This document shows positions 1 through 11,605 of a stretch of DNA of 64,000 nt, one piece after another (position 1 is the first letter of the stretch; the number at the start of each line of letters is the position of its first letter). The translations under genes were made by a program, and so were the position numbers. The DNA is taken from positions 1,116,001 to 1,180,000 of the forward strand of contig JAHRHY010000002.1 in assembly GCA_019671135.1 (NCBI GenBank), in the 5' to 3' direction. The stretch comes from Linnemannia hyalina (lineage: Eukaryota > Mortierellomycota > Mortierellomycetes > Mortierellales > Mortierellaceae). Below the pieces are notes generated by a model. It was not told the DNA's origin, ran no database searches, and saw only the letters and a program-made list of their open reading frames with translations.

Positions 1-281
1 AGTTGTAGTTGCTATTGAGACTGGCGAGACCTCTTGGGATAGTCAGCTACTGCGTTGACGCAGTTAAAATAAATAGGCATGCGGAATTTTTACATGCCTG
101 GCAAAGACATGGCGAAGTAGGACGATTGGCATGCAAAATATAATGTTGCCATTTCACATCTTTCATTCACTTTTTCTTTTCCTTTTTCTTCGTCTTCGTC
201 TTTTCTCCACCCTCTCTTCATTCCACCCAACACTCACCAACTATCACCATTTGTACAGTTCTGTCACCTAACTCTTGAAAC
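1..281. other. 5' flank of the first gene
   Basis: No gene is seen. The last 120 bases are pyrimidine-rich (CTTTTTCTTC runs followed by CACC/CAAC-rich sequence), as expected for a fungal promoter and 5' leader of the plus-strand gene that follows. Confidence 0.4.
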
Positions 282-692
282 ATGGCTCGGCTCCTTCATA
301 CCTCACCTTCTATTTTGCCTCTTTCTACAAGTCCGTTCAGCCTCTTCACACTCCTGCTCCTCGTTTCCACTTGCATTTGTAGTGGACTCTCAATCCACAC
401 GTTAAACACAACCTCGCCACTCGCAACCGCTGTGTCACCAACCCTCTCAATTTTAACACTCATCCTACCAATGTCAACGACATCTCTCTTTTCTTCGCTC
501 TCGCCGCCCTCACCTATCATACCGTCGCCGCCGCCGTCGTCAGAACCCGAGAGCTCTACGTCGTCCGTGGACAATGCCATTACTGGAGGGGCGTTTGGTG
601 GCGCGATGGTGTTGGTTTTGATCGTTGGGCTCTTTCTTTACAGGAGTCAAAGGCGAGTTGAGGAGGAGCGGTGGACTGTGGAGATGGAATAA
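282..692 (+). CDS. small Ser/Thr/Pro-rich single-pass membrane protein
   Basis: Intronless 136-residue protein, not recognised by family. What can be seen: a hydrophobic N-terminal stretch (about residues 18-34, rich in Leu/Phe/Val, ending near Cys-Ser-Gly) that could be a signal peptide or anchor; a middle rich in Ser, Thr and Pro, as in O-mannosylated fungal surface proteins; and a clear membrane segment at about residues 100-119 (Gly/Ala/Val/Leu/Ile), followed by an Arg-Arg stop-transfer and a short acidic tail ending Glu-Met-Glu. This is the layout of a type I cell-surface protein. The ATG follows a pyrimidine-rich leader and CACC/CAAC tract. Function is unknown. It could be a chance ORF, but the ordered signal, linker, membrane segment and basic stop-transfer argue for a real gene. 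Confidence 0.55.
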   Translation: MARLLHTSPSILPLSTSPFSLFTLLLLVSTCICSGLSIHTLNTTSPLATAVSPTLSILTLILPMSTTSLFSSLSPPSPIIPSPPPSSEPESSTSSVDNAITGGAFGGAMVLVLIVGLFLYRSQRRVEEERWTVEME

Positions 693-2040
693 ATGTTCAG
701 GACAGGAGCCACCTTCTATCCTCCATTACCATCAAGGCTGTCGGGCAGAGTTTTTTTTTTCTGTCGTAGAAGGTGAACATTTGCCAGGTGCATTTCTGGT
801 CCACATCTTTACTCTGGTGGCACCAATTACCTTTGCTTTCATTCCTCCCATGCGCCATAGTCGTTCTTATCGTTTGGATTCAATAAACAACCATGGTTAA
901 ATTATGAACACCTTGTTAAACAAAACAGCTGTCATGTCTTCTGAACTTGTTCTCCCGCCTGAACTTACTTGTCCGTCCCGACTTCCGCTTGTTGAGAGTA
1001 ACAGCGGTGTTTGTGCAGTCAAATGAAAGGAAACATGCTGACGGTAAATGATCTTCGCCACTCTCTGCTGGCTTTCCACTTAGCACCTGCCTCTGCCGTT
1101 TGGACCCCACTAGCAGTTTCAGCGATACCTGGTAAGAATAACTTTCCCTTTTTTTTAAAAAAAAACAGAGAACAGAAGGAGGGTGCGCATGCGTATCTTT
1201 GTTTCTCTTCCCCTCCTACTTCTTTTCCTCGTGTTCCTTGTTGGGATGCGCGTCTGCCTTGTTCTTGTTTCGTTCCCTTTCCTTCATTTTCTTTCTTCCA
1301 CATTCTGTTTCCCCACACTCTCCCGCCTCTTTTGCCTTATTTGATCGTCATGAATCACCTACTAACTTCGCGGCGCAAACTTTTTACTAACTAGATAATC
1401 TTTTCTTCGTCAGTGCCAAGAGGGTGCCGGGAGAGGGCCTAGACAGGTCACCATCACTCCCCTCATCTCGGCCATGCTCCGCCCACCCTTTTTATTTAAG
1501 GTAGGCCGGCATGGCAATGACTCTGGGTGGCGGATGACCTCCTTAGCACTGGTATATGCTGGTGGAGGCAGTTTGTGTGGGACGTTCTTATCATTTCGTC
1601 TTGTTGTATTTCGTCATTTTTATATGATGAGGTCGCGAGTTGTCTTATGGAGTCGCGGCATATTATGGCATGACAACGCGGGTTTACCTATGGGATCGAG
1701 GGATGGTATGAGGACGCGGGATAGTTTGGGAACCCAAGATTGACACGCATATTGAAAGGGTGGACTGTGCCCATCAATCAAACAACCAATCACAGCCGTT
1801 ATCTGACACACAAAGGGTTTCGACTTTGCCACAGGCACCCTTTTTCTTCTTGTCAGCCACGGACCACGACCCTCTTCCCTCACTCACCTTTACTCATCAT
1901 CCTACTCCCTCCGTCACCCACATTCTCAACACACTCGCACACGCCAACGTCCTCCCATCACCATCCGCCTTCCATTCCTTCCATTCCCACTGCTCCCTTT
2001 CTTCTTCCTTTGCCCACATTCCATCTCTCTCCTTCTCACA
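693..2040. other. intergenic region
   Basis: No supported gene. Short open frames here lack recognisable domains. The stretch from about 1850 to 2040 is strongly C/T-rich (CCTC, TTCC, CACA) and is likely the promoter and leader of the EH-domain gene starting at 2041. Confidence 0.5.
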
Positions 2041-5000
2041 ATGTCTCGAGACATCACCAACAGCCCTCGTCGCCCAGGTACACCCTATTTCACCTCTCTA
2101 CCAGTGCTATCCTGTCACTTTGTCTGACCAACCGACACCAACCAACAAAAAGTCCGCCCTCGATTTTGAACAAGCAGTCCAGCCAGCCTAGGAGTCAGGA
2201 TAGTGTTAAGTGTTAACCACGCTTCAGGAAGCGAACCAGGCTCCGCCACAGAGCTTCTTCCTCGCTAAGGGGCACTAATATGTTCTGGACTATGAATCGA
2301 AAATGACAGCACACCTGTCAATATAGGACTAAGTACCAAATGCAGGCCGGAAAAGACATGACATAATCCTTTGTTCTCACCCTCCTCTCACGCTCTCCTC
2401 TTTCTCTTACTTGGTACTAGATACCATTGCTCTGTCAGCACGCGAGAAGCAAGTGTACGATCAACTCTGGGCTGCCGCCGACGTGAACCAGTGTGGGTTC
2501 ATTACCGGCACTGATGCAGTCTCCTTGTTCGCAAAGTCGGGACTCCCTTCTCAGACTCTTGCACAGGCAAAATACATTGAATAATTATTCCGCAAGGCAA
2601 TAGTCTGCAACCGTTTATGTTATGATAGTTAACCTTTCCCTGGACATTGGTTATGTAAATGCTCTTCTTTTAGATTTGGTTATTGGCGGACTCGGACGAT
2701 AAGGGCGTTCTTGGCCAACGGGGATTCAATGTTGCGGTAAGGTTGATTGCTCATGCCCAGGACGGCAAGACCCCTATGCGCGACCTCATTCATATAGGTA
2801 ACGATATGCTTGCTTATGTTACAAACAGCGTCCCGCTTGTCAAGAGAAAACACGGGATAACAAAACCTTCCCATGGATGTATAGTCGATACTAGCATAAG
2901 GAATAGACGGTTGTGGTACCTAACGTGTCGTACATTATTTTGTATCTGCTCCTACCACGACATAGTTGCCCCTCCTCCTCACTTTGAGGGAATTACCCTT
3001 GCCATGACAAACTCTCTTCTCTTTGGATCGACCTCCATCGTGTCACACTCAACAGGATCGGATCCTACAATCTCAGAGAGCGACAGGACTAAATACGCCA
3101 ACATTTTTATGGCAGTCGGACCCGTTGGTGGACTGGTGGATGGCGACAAAGCTCGTGAGGTCTTTTTAAAGTCCAAGCTTCCCGTTGACAAACTGGGTCA
3201 GATTTGGTACGCCCGGGCCTTGATATATATACATATGACACTCAAGCTCTTTCTAGAGAACAATGCCGACTCATAAGATGGTGTTCGTTTGAATTACTGC
3301 TGGGGGTCTTGCTGACACCAAGTTACGAGGATCTCTGGACCTTACCGACTTTACGATCGCCATGTTCTACATTCAGCGGACCATGGACGGATCTATCAGC
3401 ACACTCCCAACAACCCTTCCTCCATCAGTGCTGAAGGCGGCTGCAGGATCTGCTGCCGGCGTAGGATTAATGTCATCCCCTGTTTTGAGTGCCCAGACCC
3501 TTGCACGACAGGTCACCGGCGGAAGCTTGGGCATTCAGAACCCTGCCGTTACGCGTCAGATGACTGGGTCCATGAGTTTGAGCTCCAGTCCTCTTGCCAA
3601 GCAGAACACGGGCGGACTTTCCGCTGACTCTATTCCATGGGAAATCACCCCCGACGAAAAGGCCAAGTTCGATCGTTTCTTTGATCATTTGGACGCAAAT
3701 GGCGATGGCGTTGTCGAAGGTACATGGCTGTGAACTTCTCGCCCGTTGCAAAGACTCTATGCTGAATTACTGTCGGTGTTGACTTGTACATTTCGTTTTT
3801 TTTTTTTTTTTTTTTTTTTTTTTTCGTTACTGAACCAAAAATAGGAGAGGAGGCGGGCAGATTCTTCATGAAATCGAGATTGCCTGAATCCGTTTTGGCA
3901 CAGATCTGGGATCTCTCCGATATTACCAAGACTGGTAGTTTGAACAAGGACGAGTTTGCAGTTGCAATGTTCCTGATCAGCAGGAAGAACGCCTCAAACG
4001 ACCCCATCCCCAAGACCTTGCCTTTGTCCTTGGTCCCTCCTTCGTTCCGCGCACGCGCGGCATTGTCCCAACCCTCTTCTCAGATTGACGATTTTTTTTC
4101 TGGCGAAGGTAAGTTGAGTCGATTTGTCGAGGTCTAATGGATCAGAAGAAGAGAGGGCACCCAGCTTAATTTCATGCCCTACAAGTTATTTAATTACAGT
4201 TTTTTCTTTCTTGGTGTTGAAACAAAAAAAAACAAACAGAACAGGAGATAGCTTATGATAAGCCGTCCCGTAACTCTACACCAAACGTTGCCGAGGACCC
4301 TTTTCGCAGTACAAGACCCTTGTCGCATAAGCAACAACCATCAATGCCAGTGGACCTATTCGACCTGCCCTTGACAATTTCGTCCTCTTCGTCCCAGAGT
4401 AACAAGACTAGCGACTCTTTACCATTGGCCTTTATCGACCTACCATTGACAACCTCCTCCTCGTCGTCGTCGTCGCCCCAGACGAACAAGACTAGGGCCG
4501 CGCAGTCAAACGGCAATCAGGACCTGCGGACAAAACTGGCAAACGGAGATGACGACCTCAGCATAGGTAGCAAGCTCAATCAGGAAATCAAAGCCGTCAA
4601 GGACTTGCAGGCTGAACGCGCACAACTCGAAGAGCAAATTAGTCGAGCCCAAGATATGCGTGGGATGATGGAACAGCGCCTATCTAACCTCAAGACCCAA
4701 AAGGAGCGGGAATCCAAAACCGTCGATGATTTAAAGTCGTCGCTGGCGAGTATGGAGTCTGAAATGGCGAATCTGAGGATGGCGATTGGTGTGTCGAAAC
4801 GGGAATTGGAAGTCGCTCAGGAGGATAAGAGGTCGTTCTTGAAGGCGCTTGCGGAGGGGCGGGAGGAGAGTTTGGAATTAAAGGCGAGTTTGCAGAGGAG
4901 TTGCGATGAAGTTGTGGAGTTGAGGAAGGATTTGGAGGCGAGGATGAGGATGTTGGGGTTGGATCCGGTGGATTTCCCTGTCGTGCCGGGACCAGGACCG

Positions 5001-5177
5001 GGACCAGGACCGGGAGGGGCGATGTTGCATGTTGAAGTTGTAGAGCGAAATGGCCATGTGACTCGAGGACCGCAGTTTGTGAGGGACGATTCGATCGCAA
5101 TATCGCCGCGGCAACGGAACCCAGAGTTCCGAGAACCAGAGCCAGTGCGGTTAGAAATTAGAGGTCCTCAGGGCTGA
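2041..5177 (+). CDS. three-EH-domain endocytic scaffold (Ede1/Eps15-like)
   Basis: Endocytic adaptor: EH domains bind Asn-Pro-Phe peptides in clathrin adaptors at the plasma membrane. Exons 2041-2077, 2421-2566, 2674-2797, 2966-3206, 3304-3719, 3845-4108 and 4240-5177 give about 721 residues in one frame. EH1 spans the exon 2/3 junction (Leu-Ala-Gln-Ile-Trp, then Asp-Ser-Asp-Asp-Lys-Gly), EH2 the exon 4/5 junction, and EH3 the exon 5/6 junction, with a canonical EF loop DANGDG and then LAQIWDLSD. A long coiled coil follows (about residues 460-640, starting LNQEIKAVKDLQAERAQLEE), then a Pro-Gly repeat. The C terminus ends with no UBA domain, unlike yeast Ede1. Two junctions are odd: intron 2 begins with GC, and intron 4 has no AG at the frame-required 3' end. 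Family is firm; the exon 5 start is uncertain. Confidence 0.85.
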
Positions 5178-5387
5178 ATAAAACCGTCCAAGCACAGCCG
5201 TGGCACCTCTTGGCCCAACAGGAATCCCTCTCTTGGGAACAATAATAATACCGACCTCCCCCCCATATATACTCCTTTTTGCAACATTCGGACTTTGTGT
5301 GTATCTCATTATCGAAGGGGTATTTACATATTTTATTTTGCACACAGTCCCACCACAGCTGATCCATGGTCTTCCACGTCTCCTCTC
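5178..5387. other. convergent 3' region
   Basis: The EH-domain gene and FMO-A end 210 bp apart in tail-to-tail orientation, so their 3' UTRs probably overlap. Nothing else is seen. Confidence 0.6.
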
Positions 5388-7544
5388 CTAGGCTACAACA
5401 ATGCCACCAGAGGCGCCCTTCTCTTCCGCCTCCTGCTTCCGGCGCTCTTCCAGAATCTTCAAAGTCTTGACATAACTGGCCTGATAAAGCGGTCGAATCG
5501 TTCCCTTGTCCTCCGCGAGGGGTAAGAATGAAACCTGTGACCTGTTGGATAGTGTCCTTGTTAGGATCTTGGTATTGAGCCACTGAGGCATGTGCTTTGC
5601 CACAAACCGAATCAATCGCGCCTTCAGCGTCTATTGTTTTCATACCATTAAAAAGTAAATACTGGGTTAGACCTCATCTTTCCAGGATTCCTTGCAATAT
5701 GAAGGCTACAAAACAATAATAGCAATAACGTGGGTAGTACCGTTTCGGTCATAGTTTTGAAGACGAGACTGGATGCGGCTGCCTGGAGGACGAGCGGGTG
5801 GCGCTCAGTCTTGTAAGCTTCAAACGCATCCTCGATTTCGTAAATTGGCGCCTTGGGCGAGAGGGCTACGATCCAGTTGGAGAGGGTGATGACATCCAGA
5901 ATCGCATTTGTTGCTCCAGCTCCTCCTGCAGGGTTCAGCTATCAAAAAAGTGAGGGAAAAAATCGTTGGAATGTCGGGATTAGGAATAGGAATTGTAGCT
6001 CGGAGGAAAAAAAATAGGCCTTGGTCGAGGGTGTGGGCTTACCTTATGGCAAGCTAAGGGGAGGAGGAAAAGCAAGTAATGTTAACAAAAAGAAAACACC
6101 CCCGTTAGTATTCAATCAATTTAACGTACAGTCAACATCCATAATAACATTGCAGGCAAAGCAAACAGGATCTCTTGTTCGTGCACATACCATCGCCAAG
6201 AAGAACAGTCCGTCCCTCATACCAGGTATCAAACACCTTCTCCTCCAGCATGACCTTGGAGACATACTCCTTGGGCGACCACTCGATTAAATCTCCAATG
6301 GTCAATTTCGTGTCGCCACCGGCAATGATGGGGAAATCCTTGACCTCCTCGCACATGGTCCTGGTAGCATCCGGTCCCCAGTCCTCGTACTTGCTATCAT
6401 GTACCTCTTTGCTCATCTGTCCGCTGAGGTATTTTATGACCATCCAGCAGACTACCCCATCATTCGTCGTCACGAAGACCCACTAATGACAGTAAAAATG
6501 TAGCAGAACAAAATCGTTAGAGAACCAATCATTGTCCTTTCAGCATAAAGACTTCTTCGCCACACACGGCAAGCCAGTAGCTTCCTTACCGAGTAAGGCT
6601 TGTCGCGTCCCAAAATATTAATAAACTGACAGTCCTCCGTCCTCACGTTAGGATACAAACTCGGATCCAAAGCCCGCGTCCTCCCAACCAAGGCAACAGA
6701 ACTATACGGCAACGGCACATCATCCGACGCTAATAACTTTTTCTCTTCCAGGAGTCGACTATACAAGTTCTGTCGGACCGTACTATATGCCCCATCGGCG
6801 CCTACAAGGATATCTCCCTGCGCCATGGACCCATCCTCAAAGACTATCCGGATCCCTGTCGCCATCTCGATGGTCGAGACCATCTTCTTGTTCATGTGTA
6901 TCCTCTCCTTGGGGATTTGGCGTAACAACAAGTCGTAGAATCGATGCCGCTCCACCATGAACCCTGTTGATCCCACCCTACAATATACAATACCCGTGAG
7001 ATGCAAGGTGAGAAGAAAAAAAAAGGAGTGTTAGACAATGTACGTCAAAAAATGGGTTCCTCTCCGATAATGTACCCTCCTGCAGGTACGAGTACCAAAC
7101 GAGCTTTCCGAGTCTAGAGGGGGGACTTACAACTCTTTCTGACGGCGAAAGTCCATAGTGAAATCAATCTCGCGGTTCTCGTTCCCGACTTGGATGGAAA
7201 GGGTGTGTTTGGACATGGAGACAAGCTCGTCGTAAATCCCGCATTGGCGAAATATCCCTGCCGTTGTCGCATTGAAGTTCAGTGCCGAGCCTAGTTTTGA
7301 GGAGGTGAGAGTTGCAGCACAAGGGGTGTCAGAGGGTGGTTGTTCCATTTTCTGACAATTGTAAAAGAAAAGAAAAAGTATGTGTGTGTTGGGGGGGGGG
7401 GTGCTGATTACCGAGGGGTTTGACGGTAACTGCGCGTTCGTAGATATCAAAGGGGATGCCGGCCTTGTGGAGAAGTAGCCCGAGCATCACGCCTCCCACG
7501 CCTGCTCCCACGATGATAACTCTGTTTTTCTCCCTTTCTGCCAT
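5388..7544 (-). CDS. FAD-dependent monooxygenase A (salicylate hydroxylase-like, group A)
   Basis: Single-component NAD(P)H/FAD aromatic hydroxylase type; substrate unknown. Minus-strand exons 7412-7544, 7131-7290, 6590-6977, 6191-6482, 6043-6053 (11-nt microexon), 5741-5938 and 5388-5630 join in frame to 474 residues. Motifs: Rossmann GAGVGG (about 13-18) with acidic Glu36 ending the second strand (IPFDIYERA); DG motif GDILVGADGAYS (DG about 159-160); GD motif GDACHK (about 323-328), which exists only when the microexon is spliced in, then LNPAGGAGATNAI. The start at 7544 puts the dinucleotide fold at the usual distance from the N terminus. No signal peptide or membrane anchor, so likely cytosolic. 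First of three same-strand paralogues in this block. Confidence 0.88.
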
Positions 7545-8655
7545 ATGTGTTGTATTGTCGCGGCGGAGTGTCGGGTGAGGGTTAGGTGAGAAGGAAAGGG
7601 TGGGTGTTTTGCTAGTGGTGTAAAGGAAATTGAATGGACGAGTGGAGCGATGTGTGAGAGAAGAGTGATGCTAATGCAAAGAGGGGTGGTGTGTGTGTGT
7701 GTGTGTGTGTGTGAATGAGTGAAAGGATGCGTGGAGAATGGAAAGTGGAAAACAAGAGGAAAAGTGGTAACAAAAGAAAAAGAAAGAAAAAAACGTCGGA
7801 TAGGAACAAATACATCCAGGAGCCCGGTCTCATCACATCTTTTTTTGGGTCCTACACAAGTTACACATGCTTACGCCCTTCCGTACATGCATGCCTGTTG
7901 TCCGTCCCTGCTAACAAACAAAATAACACACGAACACTGTGTCACCCAACCCGTTCCACATCCACACAATGCCGACAAAAACAAAAACAAAAACAAAAAC
8001 AAGAAAACTGGCCGAACCAAACATAATCGGGCAATCTTATTTTTACAGCAAAAAATCGTGCCAGAGCAAAGATGAACGACTGGACAGGACTAACGCAAGG
8101 TTCATTACATGGTCATGGTTCATGGCTCATGGTTCATGGTTCATGAAGATAAAGAGTACCGCTGAGAGCAATTGAAGAAAGTATTGGCACTTTACCCATT
8201 GTTCTCCTAGGATTAGCTCCAAGTCTGTAGCTGGCGACCTCATCCTCATCCTTCTTCTTGCTCTGTCGTCCCAACCTTGTCTGTCAATTCTATCACCCGA
8301 GTGCCCATCACTTCATTGTTTTTTGGTCTCTCTCCCTTCCCTCCCTCTCCCCCTCCCATGTACTTTCAAAATGTACATGCATGAGTGAAATGACCGAGTC
8401 AATGGGCTGGATCTAGATCCCAATTGCTTCCCCATCCGAATTTGGAACGGGCAGAGCAAAAAGAGAGTGGGAGAAATGATTTTTCCTGCTGGTGAGCATC
8501 CTCCCTCTCGGATACAGACACACATACACAAGCCTATTACCCTTCCCTTTCAACCAACCGATCACCAGGTACCATCATTTCATGGTTCAGCGTCTACCCA
8601 TAATTGTCTATTATTAACAGTTAAACGTACCATCCCTATCCTAAATCAATTAAAA
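7545..8655. other. FMO-B/FMO-A spacer
   Basis: Promoter side of FMO-A and 3' side of FMO-B. It contains a (GT)n microsatellite at about 7689-7711, an AAAAC-type repeat near 7977-8003 and a short CATGGTT repeat near 8108-8142. No gene is supported. Confidence 0.5.
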
Positions 8656-10819
8656 TCAAGCCCGCGACGCTGCCTCCATCCTCTCCTTGACAATCCTTCT
8701 CGCCTCCAAACTATGCTGAGGTGAAGGGGGCACGGTTCCTTTATCCTCCGGATCGGGCAAGAAGGCAACCATGGGACGGTAGGCCAGCATACCCGCCAGC
8801 AACTTGCGGTTCATCCATGCCGGCATGTTCTTGAAACAGAATGCTGCCACCCACTCCAAGTAGCTCTACAGTAACGAGCGTTGTAAATAAAAAATAAAAT
8901 GAGCCGTGTTAGAGATGGACCATCATACCATTATACAAGACGAAAGCACTCATATCGAGAAGGAGCGAAAAAGGGTGAGAGCGTGCGTACCTTAGAACTG
9001 ATAGTCATGAACATACGGCTGGACTCGTAAGCCCCTTTGACCAAAGGGAGTCGCTCCTTCTTGTACTCGGCAAAGTACTTTTCAATGTCGTTCTTTGTGG
9101 GTGATGGAGGGAGGGCATAGATCCAGTTGGCAACTGCGATGGCGTCATGGATAGCGTTTGTTGCTCCTGCACCTCCTGCAGGACTGATCTGTAAGTTTTG
9201 AAGCAAGAAAACATGAAGGGCGTTAGTGATGAAACCCCTACAAGATGCATGTTCCGTCCTTGAGAGTAAAAAGATGGATGAGACCGCTGTTACCTTGTGA
9301 CAGGCTAATATGATTAACAAATAAGTAGGGAAAGGAGAAAATATGTTTGGTAAGTATCAATGAAAACGCAATAACGCGGCACATGTGGCCAATTGAACAC
9401 ATTGGATCCAAAAAAGACGAGGATCGCTTACCATCGCCAAGGAGGACAACGCGTCCATCGTACCAGGTCTCAAAGACCTTCTCTTCCAGCATAGCCTTGG
9501 TGATCAATTCCTTAGGTGTCCAGTCAATAAGGTCTCCCATTGTCACCAGCTTGTCGCCTCCGCTAATGACAGGGAAGTCGCGACAAAGCTCGCACATGGC
9601 CTCAGCGGCACCGGGACCCCATTCCTCGTTCTTCTCGCCCTCCTTGCTCGATTCTCGTCCAAGGACTTCTCCGAAGGCCCAGGCGACGGTGTTTTTCTTG
9701 GTGGTGAAGATTGACCACTAAGTGTTCAAGAGAGAGAACGAGGGAACGGTCAGACGCGTTGTTCATCGTGTAGGAAAAAAAAAGGAAATGGACAAGGAAA
9801 TAATCAAAGGGTCCAAGTCACGTGCGACTAGGGGTTATTGAGAAAAAAAAGACCATCTTACGGCGTAAGGAGTGCCTTTTCCGAGGATGGTCATGACCTG
9901 ACTTTCCGGCAGAGCCAGGCTAGGAAAGTCCTTGGGATCCAAGGGCTTGGTCTGTCCAACAAGACAGATGGTACTGAAAGGCAGAGGTTCACCGTCGGAG
10001 GCGAGCAAGCGGTCCTCCTTCTTGAGTTGCTCGTACATCTGTTGACGGATCGTGCTGTAGGCTCCGTCTGCTCCGACCAGGATATCTCCCTCTGCGGCTG
10101 TACCGTCGGCGAAGCTGAGGCGAACGCCTTCTTCTGTTTGTTCGGAAAAAACGACCTTCTTGCCCATGTGCATGTGTTCCTTGGGGATTTGACGACTAAA
10201 GAGATCACAGATGTCAGGACGAGAGATAATGAACCCGGTGGCTCCAAACCTATTTGTGATCAAAGTGATGGCAGCAATCCAGACAATCAAAGTTAGACTG
10301 AGACAAAGCGAGGGTTGATTGTCAAAAAAAACTTGTTTTCATGTGTAACAAAGGGAGTGAGTGACAGCAACACACTTACAGCTTTTCTTGCTCGCTAAAA
10401 TCAATCTTGTAGTCAATGGTGCGTTGAGTGTTTCCGATTTGGACCTCCGTCCAGGGCTTGGCAATTGCAAGGAACTCGTCATAGAATCCACACTGCTTGA
10501 ACATCGCAGCAGTCGTCGCATTGAAACTCAACGCCGTTCCTATAGGTGTGAGGGAGTGATGAATGTAAACAAGACAGAGACATGAATATGAATACAAAGA
10601 AAAGGGTATTGTATCGGTACTTGTGAATCCAATATGCATGTACAGTATATTAACATGAGCCCCAATTGTGTAGGAATAATATATACCGAGAGGCTTGACG
10701 ACGGCAGCACGCTCGTAGATCTCAAAGGGGATTTTGGCCTTGTGGAGAATGATGCCTAAGGCCATGCCCCCGAGACCGGCTCCGACAATAAGGACCTTTG
10801 GTTTAGCTATGGCTGACAT
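8656..10819 (-). CDS. FAD-dependent monooxygenase B
   Basis: Paralogue of FMO-A with the same exon plan. Exons 10687-10819, 10380-10539, 9862-10249, 9432-9717, 9294-9304 (microexon CCTGTCACAAG), 8991-9188 and 8656-8865 total 1386 nt, 461 residues. Motifs: GAGLGG near residue 13, IPFEIYERA, the DG motif GDILVGADGAYSTIRQ, and GDACHK (Ala at about 323) formed across the microexon, followed by ISPAGGAGATNAIHDA. The C terminus lacks the additional intron found in copies D-F and ends in a basic helix (EARRIVKERMEAASRA). All visible splice sites are GT-AG. Intact; substrate unknown. Confidence 0.88.
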
Positions 10820-11605
10820 TGTTCGTGGCTGCAGTGAAGTGCGCTAGTTGCTGTTGGTGAGAGTGAAGGTGAATGTAAGAGTGAATGTAAAAAGTGAATG
10901 GAGATGAGAGAAGGAGAGACTGATGTGTTAAACTTTTATGCCTTTCTTTTTTCTACCTGCAGCAGGTTGATATGATTAGAGTTTTTCGTACGACCGGTTC
11001 CGATCAAAGTTAGACGGTGGTTGACTGCGCTCTCCGCAAGAAGACGAGAGTGAATACAGTATGAAGGTCCACACAAGTGATCGTCTTTGCATGATTGTCG
11101 GCCCTAGAGTGTCCAGACAAATGATCGTCGTTGTATGATTGACGCTATGAGCTGAATTCGTTGAACGGTGAGGAAGCTGGAAACTAAATAATTAAAGACG
11201 AGCGGAGTAGATTCGTTCTGTCCAGAAAAGGACAGACCGCCGTCCGAAATTAGAGAGTGCGCAACTCAGCGCTCCAGAGGACGGAGACTGCCGGGGCACA
11301 AACACTAAAAAAACTAATCGGAGGACGCACAAACCAGCTTTCCCAATTAACATCGTAATCATCCCTTCCTTCCTTCCCGATTCCTTCTCTGCCGGTTCTC
11401 GCTCTCTTGGCCTACAAATGACTCCATACTACAAGAACAAGCTACCCGTGGATGGGCTCATCAAGCTAAGCAATTGTCGCAAACAAGTTTATTTCCATCT
11501 CTAATTGACAGAAACAGAGTCTTGATCTGTCGGGCATCGAACAGCCACTCCTTTTTATTTATTCAATTGATCGAAATCAAACGTGCGGTTACCGTCCCAG
11601 TGCAT
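10820..11605. other. FMO-C/FMO-B spacer
   Basis: Contains the FMO-B promoter. An imperfect direct repeat is visible around 11078-11145 (GATCGTC(T/G)TTG-ATGATTG twice). No coding signal. Confidence 0.4.

Noticed and set aside
4690..5114. Minus-strand frames opposite the coiled-coil exon
   Set aside because: Pro/Ser-rich shadows of the coiled coil and Pro-Gly tail of the EH-domain gene.
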